Source: an uncultured Actinomycetes bacterium
GTDB taxonomy: Bacteria > Actinomycetota > Actinomycetes > Nanopelagicales > Nanopelagicaceae
Length of the DNA: 6,326 nucleotides
Direction: 5' to 3'
NCBI GenBank assembly: GCA_903839355.1
Contig: CAIMBV010000180.1
Span: 1-6,326 of the forward strand
How positions within the stretch are numbered: the stretch's first letter is position 1; every line of letters begins with the position of its first letter. The notes below the pieces were generated by a model. The model was not told where the DNA came from and ran no database searches. It was given only the letters and a program-made list of their open reading frames with translations. Of the stretch, positions 1 through 5,839 are shown one piece after another. The position numbers and the translations under genes were made by a program.

Positions 1-464
1 GTATCGGCATGCGCATCAAAGTGCACCATCGAGATCTTACCTTTGCCGCGATGGTTTGCGATTCCTGCCACATCTGCCGAAGCGATGGAGTGATCCCCAC
101 CCAAAACAACAACGAAAGCACCGGTACGAGAAATCTTCTCGGTGGCTTCTTCCAAGACCTTGAGCGAAGCAACTAAGTCATGTCCTGGCATCATTAAATC
201 GCCAGCATCGACCACTTTGAGATCCTTGAGGGCATCAACGCGCAGAGCTAAATGCGGACGCTCTGCATCGTGCGGTAGGTAATCCCCGCCACGAATTGCT
301 TGCGGACCAAACTTTGCTCCCGATCGATGGGAGGTGCCGGAATCGATGGGTGCACCGACGATCACCACATCTGCATCTTGATAGGTAGAGGGATCATCCA
401 AGTCACATTGTGGGACGCCCAAGAAGGTAAAAGAGGGTCCATACATGTTGCCCAGGTTTGCCAT
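1..464 (-). CDS. speB: agmatinase-family ureohydrolase, C-terminal part cut by the window edge
   Basis: This is a manganese-dependent ureohydrolase of the arginase/agmatinase superfamily. The usual reaction is agmatine plus water to putrescine plus urea, in the cytoplasm. The 154 codons visible read from ATG at 464. A typical N-terminal core motif is seen at residues 38-58 (GAPID, then a G-rich SGAKFGP and IR). GGDHS lies at 122-126 and FDAHAD at 149-154. H125, D150, H152 and D154 are four of the six expected metal ligands; the remaining pair (the DxD motif) lies beyond the edge. The gene begins 10 bases after the potC stop, and its Shine-Dalgarno AAGG overlaps that stop (TAAGG, 8 bases before ATG), so it is cotranscribed and probably translationally coupled. 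Its place at the end of a polyamine importer operon supports agmatinase. Related ureohydrolases (guanidinobutyrase, guanidinopropionase, guanidinase) share these motifs and cannot be excluded. The family call is secure, the substrate is not. Confidence 0.9.
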   Translation of the reverse strand, partial: MANLGNMYGPSFTFLGVPQCDLDDPSTYQDADVVIVGAPIDSGTSHRSGAKFGPQAIRGGDYLPHDAERPHLALRVDALKDLKVVDAGDLMMPGHDLVASLKVLEEATEKISRTGAFVVVLGGDHSIASADVAGIANHRGKGKISMVHFDAHAD

Positions 465-472
465 GGGTTAAA

Positions 473-477
473 CCTTA
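473..477 (-). promoter_or_regulatory. ribosome binding site of the ureohydrolase gene overlapping the potC stop
   Basis: TAAGG on the minus strand joins the potC TAA stop to the AAGG Shine-Dalgarno, eight bases before the ureohydrolase ATG at 464. Ribosomes ending potC are thus placed over the next initiation region. Confidence 0.55.
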
Positions 478-1272
478 TCTCACCCCTGCGCGCCTACGGC
501 CAACGAATTGACCAAACAAGACGATGATCAAGGCGATCAAAAACATAGAGGAACCAATCACATTTGCCTGCGGCGGTAAGCCACGTTGCGCGGAGATATA
601 AACGAACTTGGGAAAGGTATTTACATCTCCAGAGTTGAAATTGGTAATGATGAAGTCATCAAAGGACAAGCTAAATGCCAAGAGAGCTGCCGCAGCGATT
701 CCGGGAGCGACAAGTGGCAAGGTGACGCGACGGAAGGTCTGGCGTTCATCTGCATATAAATCCATGGCGGCTTGCTCTAAGCGGGGATCAAGGCTTGCGA
801 TACGAGCTTTGACGGTAACGACAACAAACGAGATACAGAACATCACGTGTGCGATAACGATGGTCCAAAATCCCGGATTGAATCCAAATGAGATGAACAT
901 CGTGAGCAGCGATGCTCCCATAACAATCTCTGGAGTTGCCATAGGCAAGAAAATGAGAATATTGACGATAGAGCGTCCGCGAAATGCATAGCGGCCCATA
1001 GCGAATGCCATAAGCGTTCCAAGCAGTGTTGCGAAGAAGGTGGCCAGTACTCCGATTTTGAGTGAGTTACCCAGCGCATTGCAAACATCCGGCGCTCCGC
1101 AGGGATTGAGCCAATTGTTCCAGGTGAACCCCACCCAGACCAGATTGCTCTTAGTGGAATTATTAAATGAGAATACGAAGGTATAAATGATGGGAAGAAA
1201 AAGATAGGTGAAGCCTAAGAAGGCATAGATCCGAATTAAGTTGCGAGAGAACCATCTGGTGAGTTGGTTCAT
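475..1272 (-). CDS. potC: polyamine-type ABC transporter, permease subunit PotC-like
   Basis: This is one of the two inner-membrane permease subunits of a spermidine/putrescine-class importer; it pairs with the PotB-like protein encoded just upstream. It has 265 residues, a normal PotC length. Membrane segments can be placed near 13-35, 70-95, 103-127, 134-156, 187-209 and 237-257. The EAA coupling motif that docks on the ATPase is at about 168-192 (EQAAMDLYAD through PLVAPG), followed by the FDDFIITNF stretch at 204-212, typical of PotC/YdcV proteins. The ATG overlaps the potB stop as ATGA and has a strong Shine-Dalgarno, AGAGGAG, five bases upstream. The external loop between the first two membrane segments holds two cysteines, C58 and C64, which might form a disulfide. 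The C-terminus is arginine-rich (GRRRAGVR), as expected for a cytoplasmic tail. The substrate (putrescine, spermidine or another polyamine) is inferred from the whole operon. Confidence 0.93.
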   Translation of the reverse strand: MNQLTRWFSRNLIRIYAFLGFTYLFLPIIYTFVFSFNNSTKSNLVWVGFTWNNWLNPCGAPDVCNALGNSLKIGVLATFFATLLGTLMAFAMGRYAFRGRSIVNILIFLPMATPEIVMGASLLTMFISFGFNPGFWTIVIAHVMFCISFVVVTVKARIASLDPRLEQAAMDLYADERQTFRRVTLPLVAPGIAAAALLAFSLSFDDFIITNFNSGDVNTFPKFVYISAQRGLPPQANVIGSSMFLIALIIVLFGQFVGRRRAGVR

Positions 1273-2162
1273 ACCAACTCCTCTGTTCCAGCACGTTTAA
1301 CATATGCCATCACAAGAATAAGGATCGTCACCATCAAAATCAGAGAGAGCGCCGCCGCTCCAGGGTAATCCACGATCTCTAGATAGCGCGCCTCAATAAC
1401 GTTGCCGATCATCTTTGTTCCCGGATTGCCGAGAAGTTCGGCATTGATGTAATCACCTGCCGCAGGAATAAATGTCAGCAACGTTCCTGCAACAACTCCT
1501 GGCATAGAGAGTGGGACTGTAACTTTCCTAAAAGTTGTTAACGCATTTGCGTATAAATCTCCCGAGGCCTCCATCATACGAATATCGATGCGCTCTAGGC
1601 TGGCATAAAGCGGAAGCGTCATGAACGGCAGGAAGTTATAAGTAAGACCCGCGACGACAGCAAAGGGCGTGGCCGTCAGGTGATCTTGTGCTCCTAAAAT
1701 ATGTGCAAAGCGCAGGACCTTAATGACAAGTCCTTGCTCCCCCAAGATCTGTTCCCATGCCACTGTGCGTAGCAAGAACGAACAGAAGAACGGTGCAACA
1801 ATCAAGACCAATAACGTGTTCTTCCAGCGACCTGATTTAAATGCCACCGCATAGGCAAGTGGGTAGGAGATGATCAAGGCGAAGAGAGTTGCTAGAAAGG
1901 CATATTCAAAGGAACGTATTAATTGCGCTTTAGAGGAAGTGATTGCATCAATGAAGTTGGCAAATCGATAAGTCTGGACATACGTGCCAATTCCATAGCC
2001 CTGAGTTTGAGTCGAGGTACTTATAAGTTGGTAGATCGGGACTAAGAAAAATATGACAAGCCAGATGATTCCAGGCGCCAGAAGCCAATATGGAAGCAAC
2101 TTCTTCTTACTGAGAACAGCCTTCTTCTCATGGGTGCCCGTATGTAAGAGCGCGGTACTCAT
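1269..2162 (-). CDS. potB: polyamine-type ABC transporter, permease subunit PotB-like
   Basis: This is the second membrane subunit of the importer, 297 residues, and forms a heterodimer with PotC. A polar, lysine-rich N-terminus (KKAVLSKKK) precedes the first membrane segment at about 24-47 (LAPGIIWLVIFFLVP). Further segments lie near 85-107, 115-137, 164-188, 220-240 and 266-288. The EAA loop is at about 198-222 (EASGDLYAN through VPLSMPG). The motif FIPAAGDYIN at 231-240 is characteristic of PotB-type permeases. The ATG at 2162 overlaps the ATPase stop codon in an ATGA junction, and the preceding bases contain no convincing Shine-Dalgarno, so translation is probably coupled to the upstream ATPase gene. 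The downstream end overlaps potC by the same ATGA arrangement. Length and motif order are normal, with no sign of damage. Family assignment is firm; substrate specificity is inferred from context. Confidence 0.93.
   Translation of the reverse strand: MSTALLHTGTHEKKAVLSKKKLLPYWLLAPGIIWLVIFFLVPIYQLISTSTQTQGYGIGTYVQTYRFANFIDAITSSKAQLIRSFEYAFLATLFALIISYPLAYAVAFKSGRWKNTLLVLIVAPFFCSFLLRTVAWEQILGEQGLVIKVLRFAHILGAQDHLTATPFAVVAGLTYNFLPFMTLPLYASLERIDIRMMEASGDLYANALTTFRKVTVPLSMPGVVAGTLLTFIPAAGDYINAELLGNPGTKMIGNVIEARYLEIVDYPGAAALSLILMVTILILVMAYVKRAGTEELV
1278..1284 (-). promoter_or_regulatory. ribosome binding site of the potC-like gene inside potB
   Basis: AGAGGAG on the minus strand, five bases before the potC ATG and entirely within the last codons of potB. 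It gives potC an independent entry site in addition to the ATGA coupling with potB, unlike potB itself, which has no clear site. Confidence 0.65.
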
Positions 2163-3298
2163 TCGCTATCTGGATTCGCTTCCGAGCCGGCATTGGCATC
2201 TTGGTCACCGGCAAGCCCAAAGGTGAATATCGGTTCCCAAGAAATGGTCACGGCATCACCCTTAGCAAGAGGTGGAGTTCCATCATCGTTCTGCTCAAAG
2301 ACCATGAGCTCTTGACCCCAAGTCATCTCAACCTGGTACTGCGTGCTTACGCCGATATATGAGGCATCTGAGATAACCCCACCCGTCAGAATATTCCCAT
2401 TCATGGAAGTTCCGGCTGGTTGGATTCGAATCTTCTCTGGTCGTATGCCCAGCAACACGGAAGAGTCGTGCGCATGATTTCTGGCTGCTGGAAGTGCAAT
2501 CTTGGTACCAAAGATGTCGACGACCTTGTTATCCCCTGAGGCATCAACGATCGAGCCCTTAATCAGATTGGATTGCCCCAAGAAATTAGCTACGAATGAT
2601 GTCCGGGGATTGTCATACAGATCCGCTGGTGATCCCATCTGCTCAATCTTGCCCTCGTTCATAACGGCGATGGTGTCGGCCATAGTCATGGCCTCTTCTT
2701 GATCGTGGGTAACGTGGACGAAGGTGATGCCGACTTCAGTCTGAATCCATTTCAACTCAATCTGCATGGCGCGGCGCAACTTAAGATCGAGGGCGCCGAG
2801 TGGCTCATCCAAGAGCAGAAGCGCCGGTCTATTGACGATCGCACGCGCTAAAGCGATGCGCTGTTGCTGGCCACCTGATAATTGATTTGGTTTGCGGCTG
2901 GATAAGTGGGTGAGTTCAACGAGTTCCAGAGCCTTTTGAACCTGAGCATCCACATCCTTGACTCCCCTGCGGCGCAATCCAAATGCGACGTTCTCGTAGA
3001 TAGTCAGATGAGGGAAGAGCGCATAGTTTTGAAAGACGGTATTTACAGGTCGCTTATAAGGTTTCTCATAGGTGATATCCGTGTTGCCTATAAAGATAGA
3101 ACCTGAACTTGGCTCCTCGAGTCCTGCAACCATCCGTAGCGTCGTGGTCTTGCCGCACCCAGAAGGTCCAAGCAGCGCGAAGAATGACCCCTCTGGGATA
3201 ACAAGATCCAGATCATCTACAGCAACAAAGTCACCGAACCGCTTAGTTAAGTTCTTTAGAGTGAGATCTCCGTGTGCCGAAGTAGAAGCGTCAACCAC
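2159..3298 (-). CDS. potA: polyamine-type ABC transporter, ATP-binding subunit PotA-like
   Basis: This is the cytoplasmic ATPase that energises the importer, 379 residues, the usual PotA length. All catalytic motifs are intact: Walker A GPSGCGKTT at 44-52, Q-loop Q90 in VFQNYALFPH, signature LSGGQQQR at 140-147, Walker B LLLLDEP at 160-166 with catalytic E165, D-loop GALD at 168-171 and switch H198. A regulatory TOBE-type region follows from about 240, including GIRPE at 284-288. The last 16 residues or so (from about 364) are acidic and of low complexity. The start is GTG at 3298, whose first G is the last base of the potD TAG stop (TAGTG). An in-frame TAA lies three codons upstream, so no longer start is possible. 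The Shine-Dalgarno is weak or misplaced, pointing to translational coupling with potD. Other CUT1-like or Fe/thiamine importer ATPases look similar, but the adjacent PotB, PotC and PotD proteins settle the class. Confidence 0.95.
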   Translation of the reverse strand: MVDASTSAHGDLTLKNLTKRFGDFVAVDDLDLVIPEGSFFALLGPSGCGKTTTLRMVAGLEEPSSGSIFIGNTDITYEKPYKRPVNTVFQNYALFPHLTIYENVAFGLRRRGVKDVDAQVQKALELVELTHLSSRKPNQLSGGQQQRIALARAIVNRPALLLLDEPLGALDLKLRRAMQIELKWIQTEVGITFVHVTHDQEEAMTMADTIAVMNEGKIEQMGSPADLYDNPRTSFVANFLGQSNLIKGSIVDASGDNKVVDIFGTKIALPAARNHAHDSSVLLGIRPEKIRIQPAGTSMNGNILTGGVISDASYIGVSTQYQVEMTWGQELMVFEQNDDGTPPLAKGDAVTISWEPIFTFGLAGDQDANAGSEANPDSE

Positions 3299-4434
3299 TA
3301 TGCGTTACCACTCGCCTTCTGAAACTCCGTAGAGAATGAGATTTGCTCGGCTTGCGAGAGATCACGGAAGACCTTGAGGTTCTTCCACATCGCATCGTCT
3401 GGGAAGATCAATTTATTACTGACCTGAGCAGGATTGACCTTCTCCATCGCTTGTTGCGCTCCTGCGACAGGGCAGATGTAGTTGATGTAATTAGCAACTC
3501 GCGCCGCAACCATCGGATCGTAGTAATAATTGATGACTGCTTCGGCATTGACCTTGTTAGGTGAGAGCGCTGGAATCATCATGTTGTCAGTAGAGAACGT
3601 TCCGCCTGACTCAGGGATCGCAAAACCAAATCGGTTGGAGTTTTGAGCATTGAGTTGGTTGATATCTCCCGACCAACCAATGACCGCAACCGCGTCGCCG
3701 CTGATGAGATCCTCTTGGTAACTCTGTCCCTTTACTTGTCGGATATATCCATCGTGAATCATCTTCTGCAAGAAGTCGATGGCATTCATAAATTTATCTC
3801 CGCTAAAGGGCTTGGTGATATCGACCCCTTGCCAGAGCATGATCAATCCGATGGTGTCGCGCATCTCGGACAAGACTTCGATCTTGCCCTTGTTGGCAGG
3901 AGCAAAGAGCTGCTCCATGGTGTGAATTCCCTTTGGATTCTTCTGGTTGCTCCACGCAAATCCAGCAATAACACCTGCCCATGGGAGCGAGTAGTGACGG
4001 CCTGGATCTAGGGGGCGATTAAGCAAAAATGGCAGAACATTCTTCTTATTAGGGATCTTGGTGTCATCGAACTTGGCGACGTACTTACCGTTAATCCAGC
4101 GGGCAGCCATCCACTCGGTGAGGACCACAATGTCGTAGCCGATATCTTTCTTCAATCGAAGTTGCGGCGTTACCTTTGCGGTAAAGGTGTCGTTGTCATC
4201 GACGACCTCCATGTAATTAACGGGAATGCCGGTCTTCTTAGTGAAATCAACCAGGGTTGGATAACTCTTCGTCTTGTTGTCGTAATCCAAATAGAGCGAC
4301 CAGTTTGCAAAGCGCACAGCGTTCTTGGTGCTCGCCGCTTGCGCTATCTCTTCATTGGAGAGACCAAGCAGTGAAGCAGCCCCAAGTCCGCCTGCAGCTT
4401 TGATCAGATTTCTTCTGGAGATTTCAATTGCCAT
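3298..4434 (-). CDS. potD: Tat-exported polyamine-binding protein PotD/PotF-like
   Basis: This is the extracytoplasmic substrate-binding protein of the importer, 378 residues from the preferred ATG. The N-terminus is a twin-arginine signal: SRRNLIK at 6-12, then a hydrophobic stretch (about 13-26) and a possible signal peptidase I site after AQA near 31-33. There is no lipobox cysteine; the only cysteine in the protein is C321. The fold is that of a PotD/PotF binding protein: FANWSLYLD at 42-50 resembles the NW motif of the family, and GWSGD at 253-257 matches the WxGD motif in PotF whose Trp and Asp bind putrescine. A TDN motif at 282-284 and a C-terminal YYYDPMVAARVANYI stretch also fit. 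ATG at 4434 is preferred over TTG at 4440 because Shine-Dalgarno GGAGGG lies 9 bases before the ATG but only 3 before the TTG. The gene leads the transporter cluster and overlaps potA by one base. Putrescine versus spermidine preference cannot be decided. Confidence 0.92.
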   Translation of the reverse strand: MAIEISRRNLIKAAGGLGAASLLGLSNEEIAQAASTKNAVRFANWSLYLDYDNKTKSYPTLVDFTKKTGIPVNYMEVVDDNDTFTAKVTPQLRLKKDIGYDIVVLTEWMAARWINGKYVAKFDDTKIPNKKNVLPFLLNRPLDPGRHYSLPWAGVIAGFAWSNQKNPKGIHTMEQLFAPANKGKIEVLSEMRDTIGLIMLWQGVDITKPFSGDKFMNAIDFLQKMIHDGYIRQVKGQSYQEDLISGDAVAVIGWSGDINQLNAQNSNRFGFAIPESGGTFSTDNMMIPALSPNKVNAEAVINYYYDPMVAARVANYINYICPVAGAQQAMEKVNPAQVSNKLIFPDDAMWKNLKVFRDLSQAEQISFSTEFQKASGNA

Positions 4435-4443
4435 AATCAACCA

Positions 4444-4449
4444 CCCTCC
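4444..4449 (-). promoter_or_regulatory. ribosome binding site of the potD-like gene
   Basis: GGAGGG on the minus strand, nine bases before ATG at 4434. It is only three bases from the TTG at 4440, so it decides the start in favour of the ATG. It is the strongest ribosome binding site in the cluster, as suits a binding protein needed in excess over the membrane subunits. Confidence 0.75.
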
Positions 4450-4472
4450 AAATTGCCGCTTCTAGATATCCG

Positions 4473-4501
4473 ATCCTATGACCGGCTACGACTACTTACA
4501 A
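4473..4501 (-). promoter_or_regulatory. possible internal promoter for the transporter genes
   Basis: In the short gap between the dehydrogenase stop and potD, the minus strand reads TTGTAA at 4501-4496, then exactly 17 bases, then TAGGAT at 4478-4473. Each hexamer matches four of six positions of the sigma-70 consensus (TTGACA and TATAAT). Initiation would fall near 4466 and leave a leader of about 30 bases carrying the potD ribosome binding site. An imperfect inverted repeat, CCGGTC-ATAG-GATCGG (4485-4470), sits over the -10 hexamer and could be an operator. The match is modest, and read-through from the dehydrogenase gene is equally possible. Confidence 0.35.
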
Positions 4502-4504
4502 TCA

Positions 4505-5731
4505 TTAAGATGTAATTCCCTCAGTCGATTCTTCGCGAATATGCCAACTGGTTCCATACGAGCTAAGCAGATCCAAGAAAGGCTCTGCGGGGAACCATTC
4601 AGGACCATTAACTCCCGCAGGCTTCCAATCCCCTCTTTCAATTAACTCAAGTGCAATGAGTGGGTTAATCGCGGTCTGCCACACGACGGCTTGATCACCA
4701 TACTCCCCCATTGAGAATGCGTTATCGACGACGTTGTAGATGTAAACCGCCTTCGGTTCACCTTGCTTATCCAAACCTTTAACTTGAATACCTGCACATG
4801 TCTTACCTGACATGCGAGAACCAAGTGTTGCCGGATCTGGCAAGAGAGCAGCGAGCACATTGCGCGGAGAGACTGAAACTCCCTGCACGCTCACAGGTTC
4901 AGTTCTATCAAGTCCTAAAGTATGAATCGTCTTTAAAATTTCAATAAAGTGCGAACCGAGTCCGTACTTGAATGCAACTTTTCCAGCATCAACTTTGCGT
5001 GGAATCAGCGCTACTTCTTCATGTTCTACGTTCACGCATTCGACCGGACCAATGCCATCAGGGAAATCAAAACTCTCGAGTTCAGAGAATGGCTCCGTAG
5101 TAAACCAACCGCGACCTTTCTCCCACATCAGTGGTGGATTGAGGCACTCCTCGATCGTGGTCCAAATAGAGAAAGTAGGAGCGAAGTCATATCCCTCAAC
5201 AACGAGATTAGAACCGTCATAGACGATCGCAGAATCGATACGTGAAAATAAATTGTCAGCGGCATAACGGGCAAATACATCGCTTAGCCCAGGTTCAACC
5301 CCGATGCCGACAAGCGCGTAAATCCCCTTTGATTTAAATGAATCATCGCGCGCGAACTGCTCTTCACCGAGCATCAAGCCAACCTCCGTATGAGGGTTAG
5401 TTGGGTGTGCCTTTGAAAGCGACATTGCCATATCAAGGTAGTTGACGCCTTCTAGCTCGCAGGCCTCAAAGATGGGCAGCACAAAACGTGGGTCAACCGC
5501 GTTGATCACAACGTCGGGTGCGACACTTTTGATAAGTGAACGAATATCCTCAACGCTCGATGCATTGACGGTTGCCGCGCTAAACCTTGAATCCTTGAGC
5601 CTGGCGACTGCGCTTTGCGCGCGAGCCAGGTCTCGGTCAGCGACGACCATCTCTGTAATAAATTTACGACGGGCTGCGATATTTGCGATCGCACTACCTA
5701 CACCACCGGCTCCGATAACGAGGGCCTTCAT
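4505..5731 (-). CDS. saccharopine/carboxynorspermidine dehydrogenase-family oxidoreductase
   Basis: This is a cytoplasmic NAD(P)-dependent enzyme of the Lys9/carboxynorspermidine synthase family (COG1748 type), 408 residues. Family members reductively join an amine to a carbonyl compound, for example diaminopropane or putrescine with aspartate semialdehyde to give carboxynorspermidine or carboxyspermidine, or they act on saccharopine; the reaction is reversible. The Rossmann nucleotide site is at the very N-terminus: GAGGVG at 7-12, with D32 and R33 (VVADRD) at the end of the second strand. Further conserved stretches are VVINAVDP at 74-81, YLDMAMS at 98-104, GIGVEPGLSDVFARYA at 142-157, ALLPDP at 295-300, TCAG at 311-314 and a C-terminal WHIRE. 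These fit my recollection of Vibrio carboxynorspermidine synthase better than a lysine-pathway enzyme. ATG at 5731 is chosen over TTG at 5746 because GGAG lies 9 bases before it. Its place just ahead of a polyamine importer favours a polyamine role. No carboxynorspermidine decarboxylase partner is in the window, so the direction and substrate are uncertain. Confidence 0.83.
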   Translation of the reverse strand: MKALVIGAGGVGSAIANIAARRKFITEMVVADRDLARAQSAVARLKDSRFSAATVNASSVEDIRSLIKSVAPDVVINAVDPRFVLPIFEACELEGVNYLDMAMSLSKAHPTNPHTEVGLMLGEEQFARDDSFKSKGIYALVGIGVEPGLSDVFARYAADNLFSRIDSAIVYDGSNLVVEGYDFAPTFSIWTTIEECLNPPLMWEKGRGWFTTEPFSELESFDFPDGIGPVECVNVEHEEVALIPRKVDAGKVAFKYGLGSHFIEILKTIHTLGLDRTEPVSVQGVSVSPRNVLAALLPDPATLGSRMSGKTCAGIQVKGLDKQGEPKAVYIYNVVDNAFSMGEYGDQAVVWQTAINPLIALELIERGDWKPAGVNGPEWFPAEPFLDLLSSYGTSWHIREESTEGITS

Positions 5732-5740
5732 AAAAATCAA

Positions 5741-5744
5741 CTCC
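5741..5744 (-). promoter_or_regulatory. ribosome binding site of the dehydrogenase gene
   Basis: GGAG on the minus strand (within TTTGGAGTTG), nine bases before ATG at 5731. The upstream TTG at 5746, in the same frame, would lie before this site rather than after it. The protein from the ATG starts MKALVIGAGG, which places the first Rossmann strand right at the N-terminus as is usual for this family. Confidence 0.7.
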
Positions 5745-5805
5745 AAACGGTTATTTCGAGTCTAGCCCCGCTCGATAATGAATTCCATCACCCAAAAGGG
5801 CAGGT

Positions 5806-5833
5806 CTGACTCCAATTTTTTAGCCAGTAAGAT
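5806..5833 (+). promoter_or_regulatory. possible promoter driving leaderless transcription of the ABC-F gene
   Basis: CTGACT at 5806-5811 (four of six matches to TTGACA) is followed after 16 bases by TAAGAT at 5828-5833, a good -10 of the TAnnnT type. The -10 ends six bases before the GTG at 5840, so transcription would start at or beside the first base of the coding region. Leaderless messages are common in actinobacteria, and the spacing here is the one they typically show. Confidence 0.5.
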
Positions 5834-5839
5834 TAGGTA

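Larger units (their letters stand above)
5732..5839. other. divergent intergenic region between the polyamine operon and the ABC-F gene
   Basis: These 108 bases hold the start regions of two divergently transcribed genes. On the minus strand, TAGACT at 5764-5759 could be the -10 of the dehydrogenase promoter, giving a leader of about 20 bases, but no good -35 accompanies it. The arms TCGAG and CTCGA (5771-5775 and 5756-5760) form a 5-base inverted repeat around that hexamer and might be an operator half-site pair. CCC-AAAA-GGG at 5791-5800 is too short to call a terminator. I see no open reading frame here that looks like a gene. Confidence 0.5.

Noticed and set aside
608..991. 127-codon plus-strand open frame opposite potC
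   Set aside because: It lies wholly antisense to a well-supported permease, its translation has no family motif, and no ribosome binding site precedes it. It is a shadow of the real gene.
3643..4011. 122-codon plus-strand open frame opposite potD
   Set aside because: It is entirely inside the binding-protein gene on the other strand, with no recognisable domain or initiation signal.
4435..4440. TTG at 4440 as the potD start
   Set aside because: It is only three bases from the GGAGGG site, while ATG at 4434 has a nine-base spacing and gives a normal Tat signal.
4949..5245. Two overlapping plus-strand frames opposite the dehydrogenase
   Set aside because: Two different frames are open over the same stretch, which reflects codon bias of the real minus-strand gene rather than coding sequence.
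5732..5746. TTG at 5746 as the dehydrogenase start
   Set aside because: The GGAG at 5741-5744 lies inside that extension and is correctly spaced for ATG at 5731; the extra five residues add nothing to the Rossmann fold.
5791..5800. CCC-AAAA-GGG as a terminator hairpin
   Set aside because: The stem is only three base pairs, there is no adjacent run of T, and the genes on either side diverge so no terminator is expected there.
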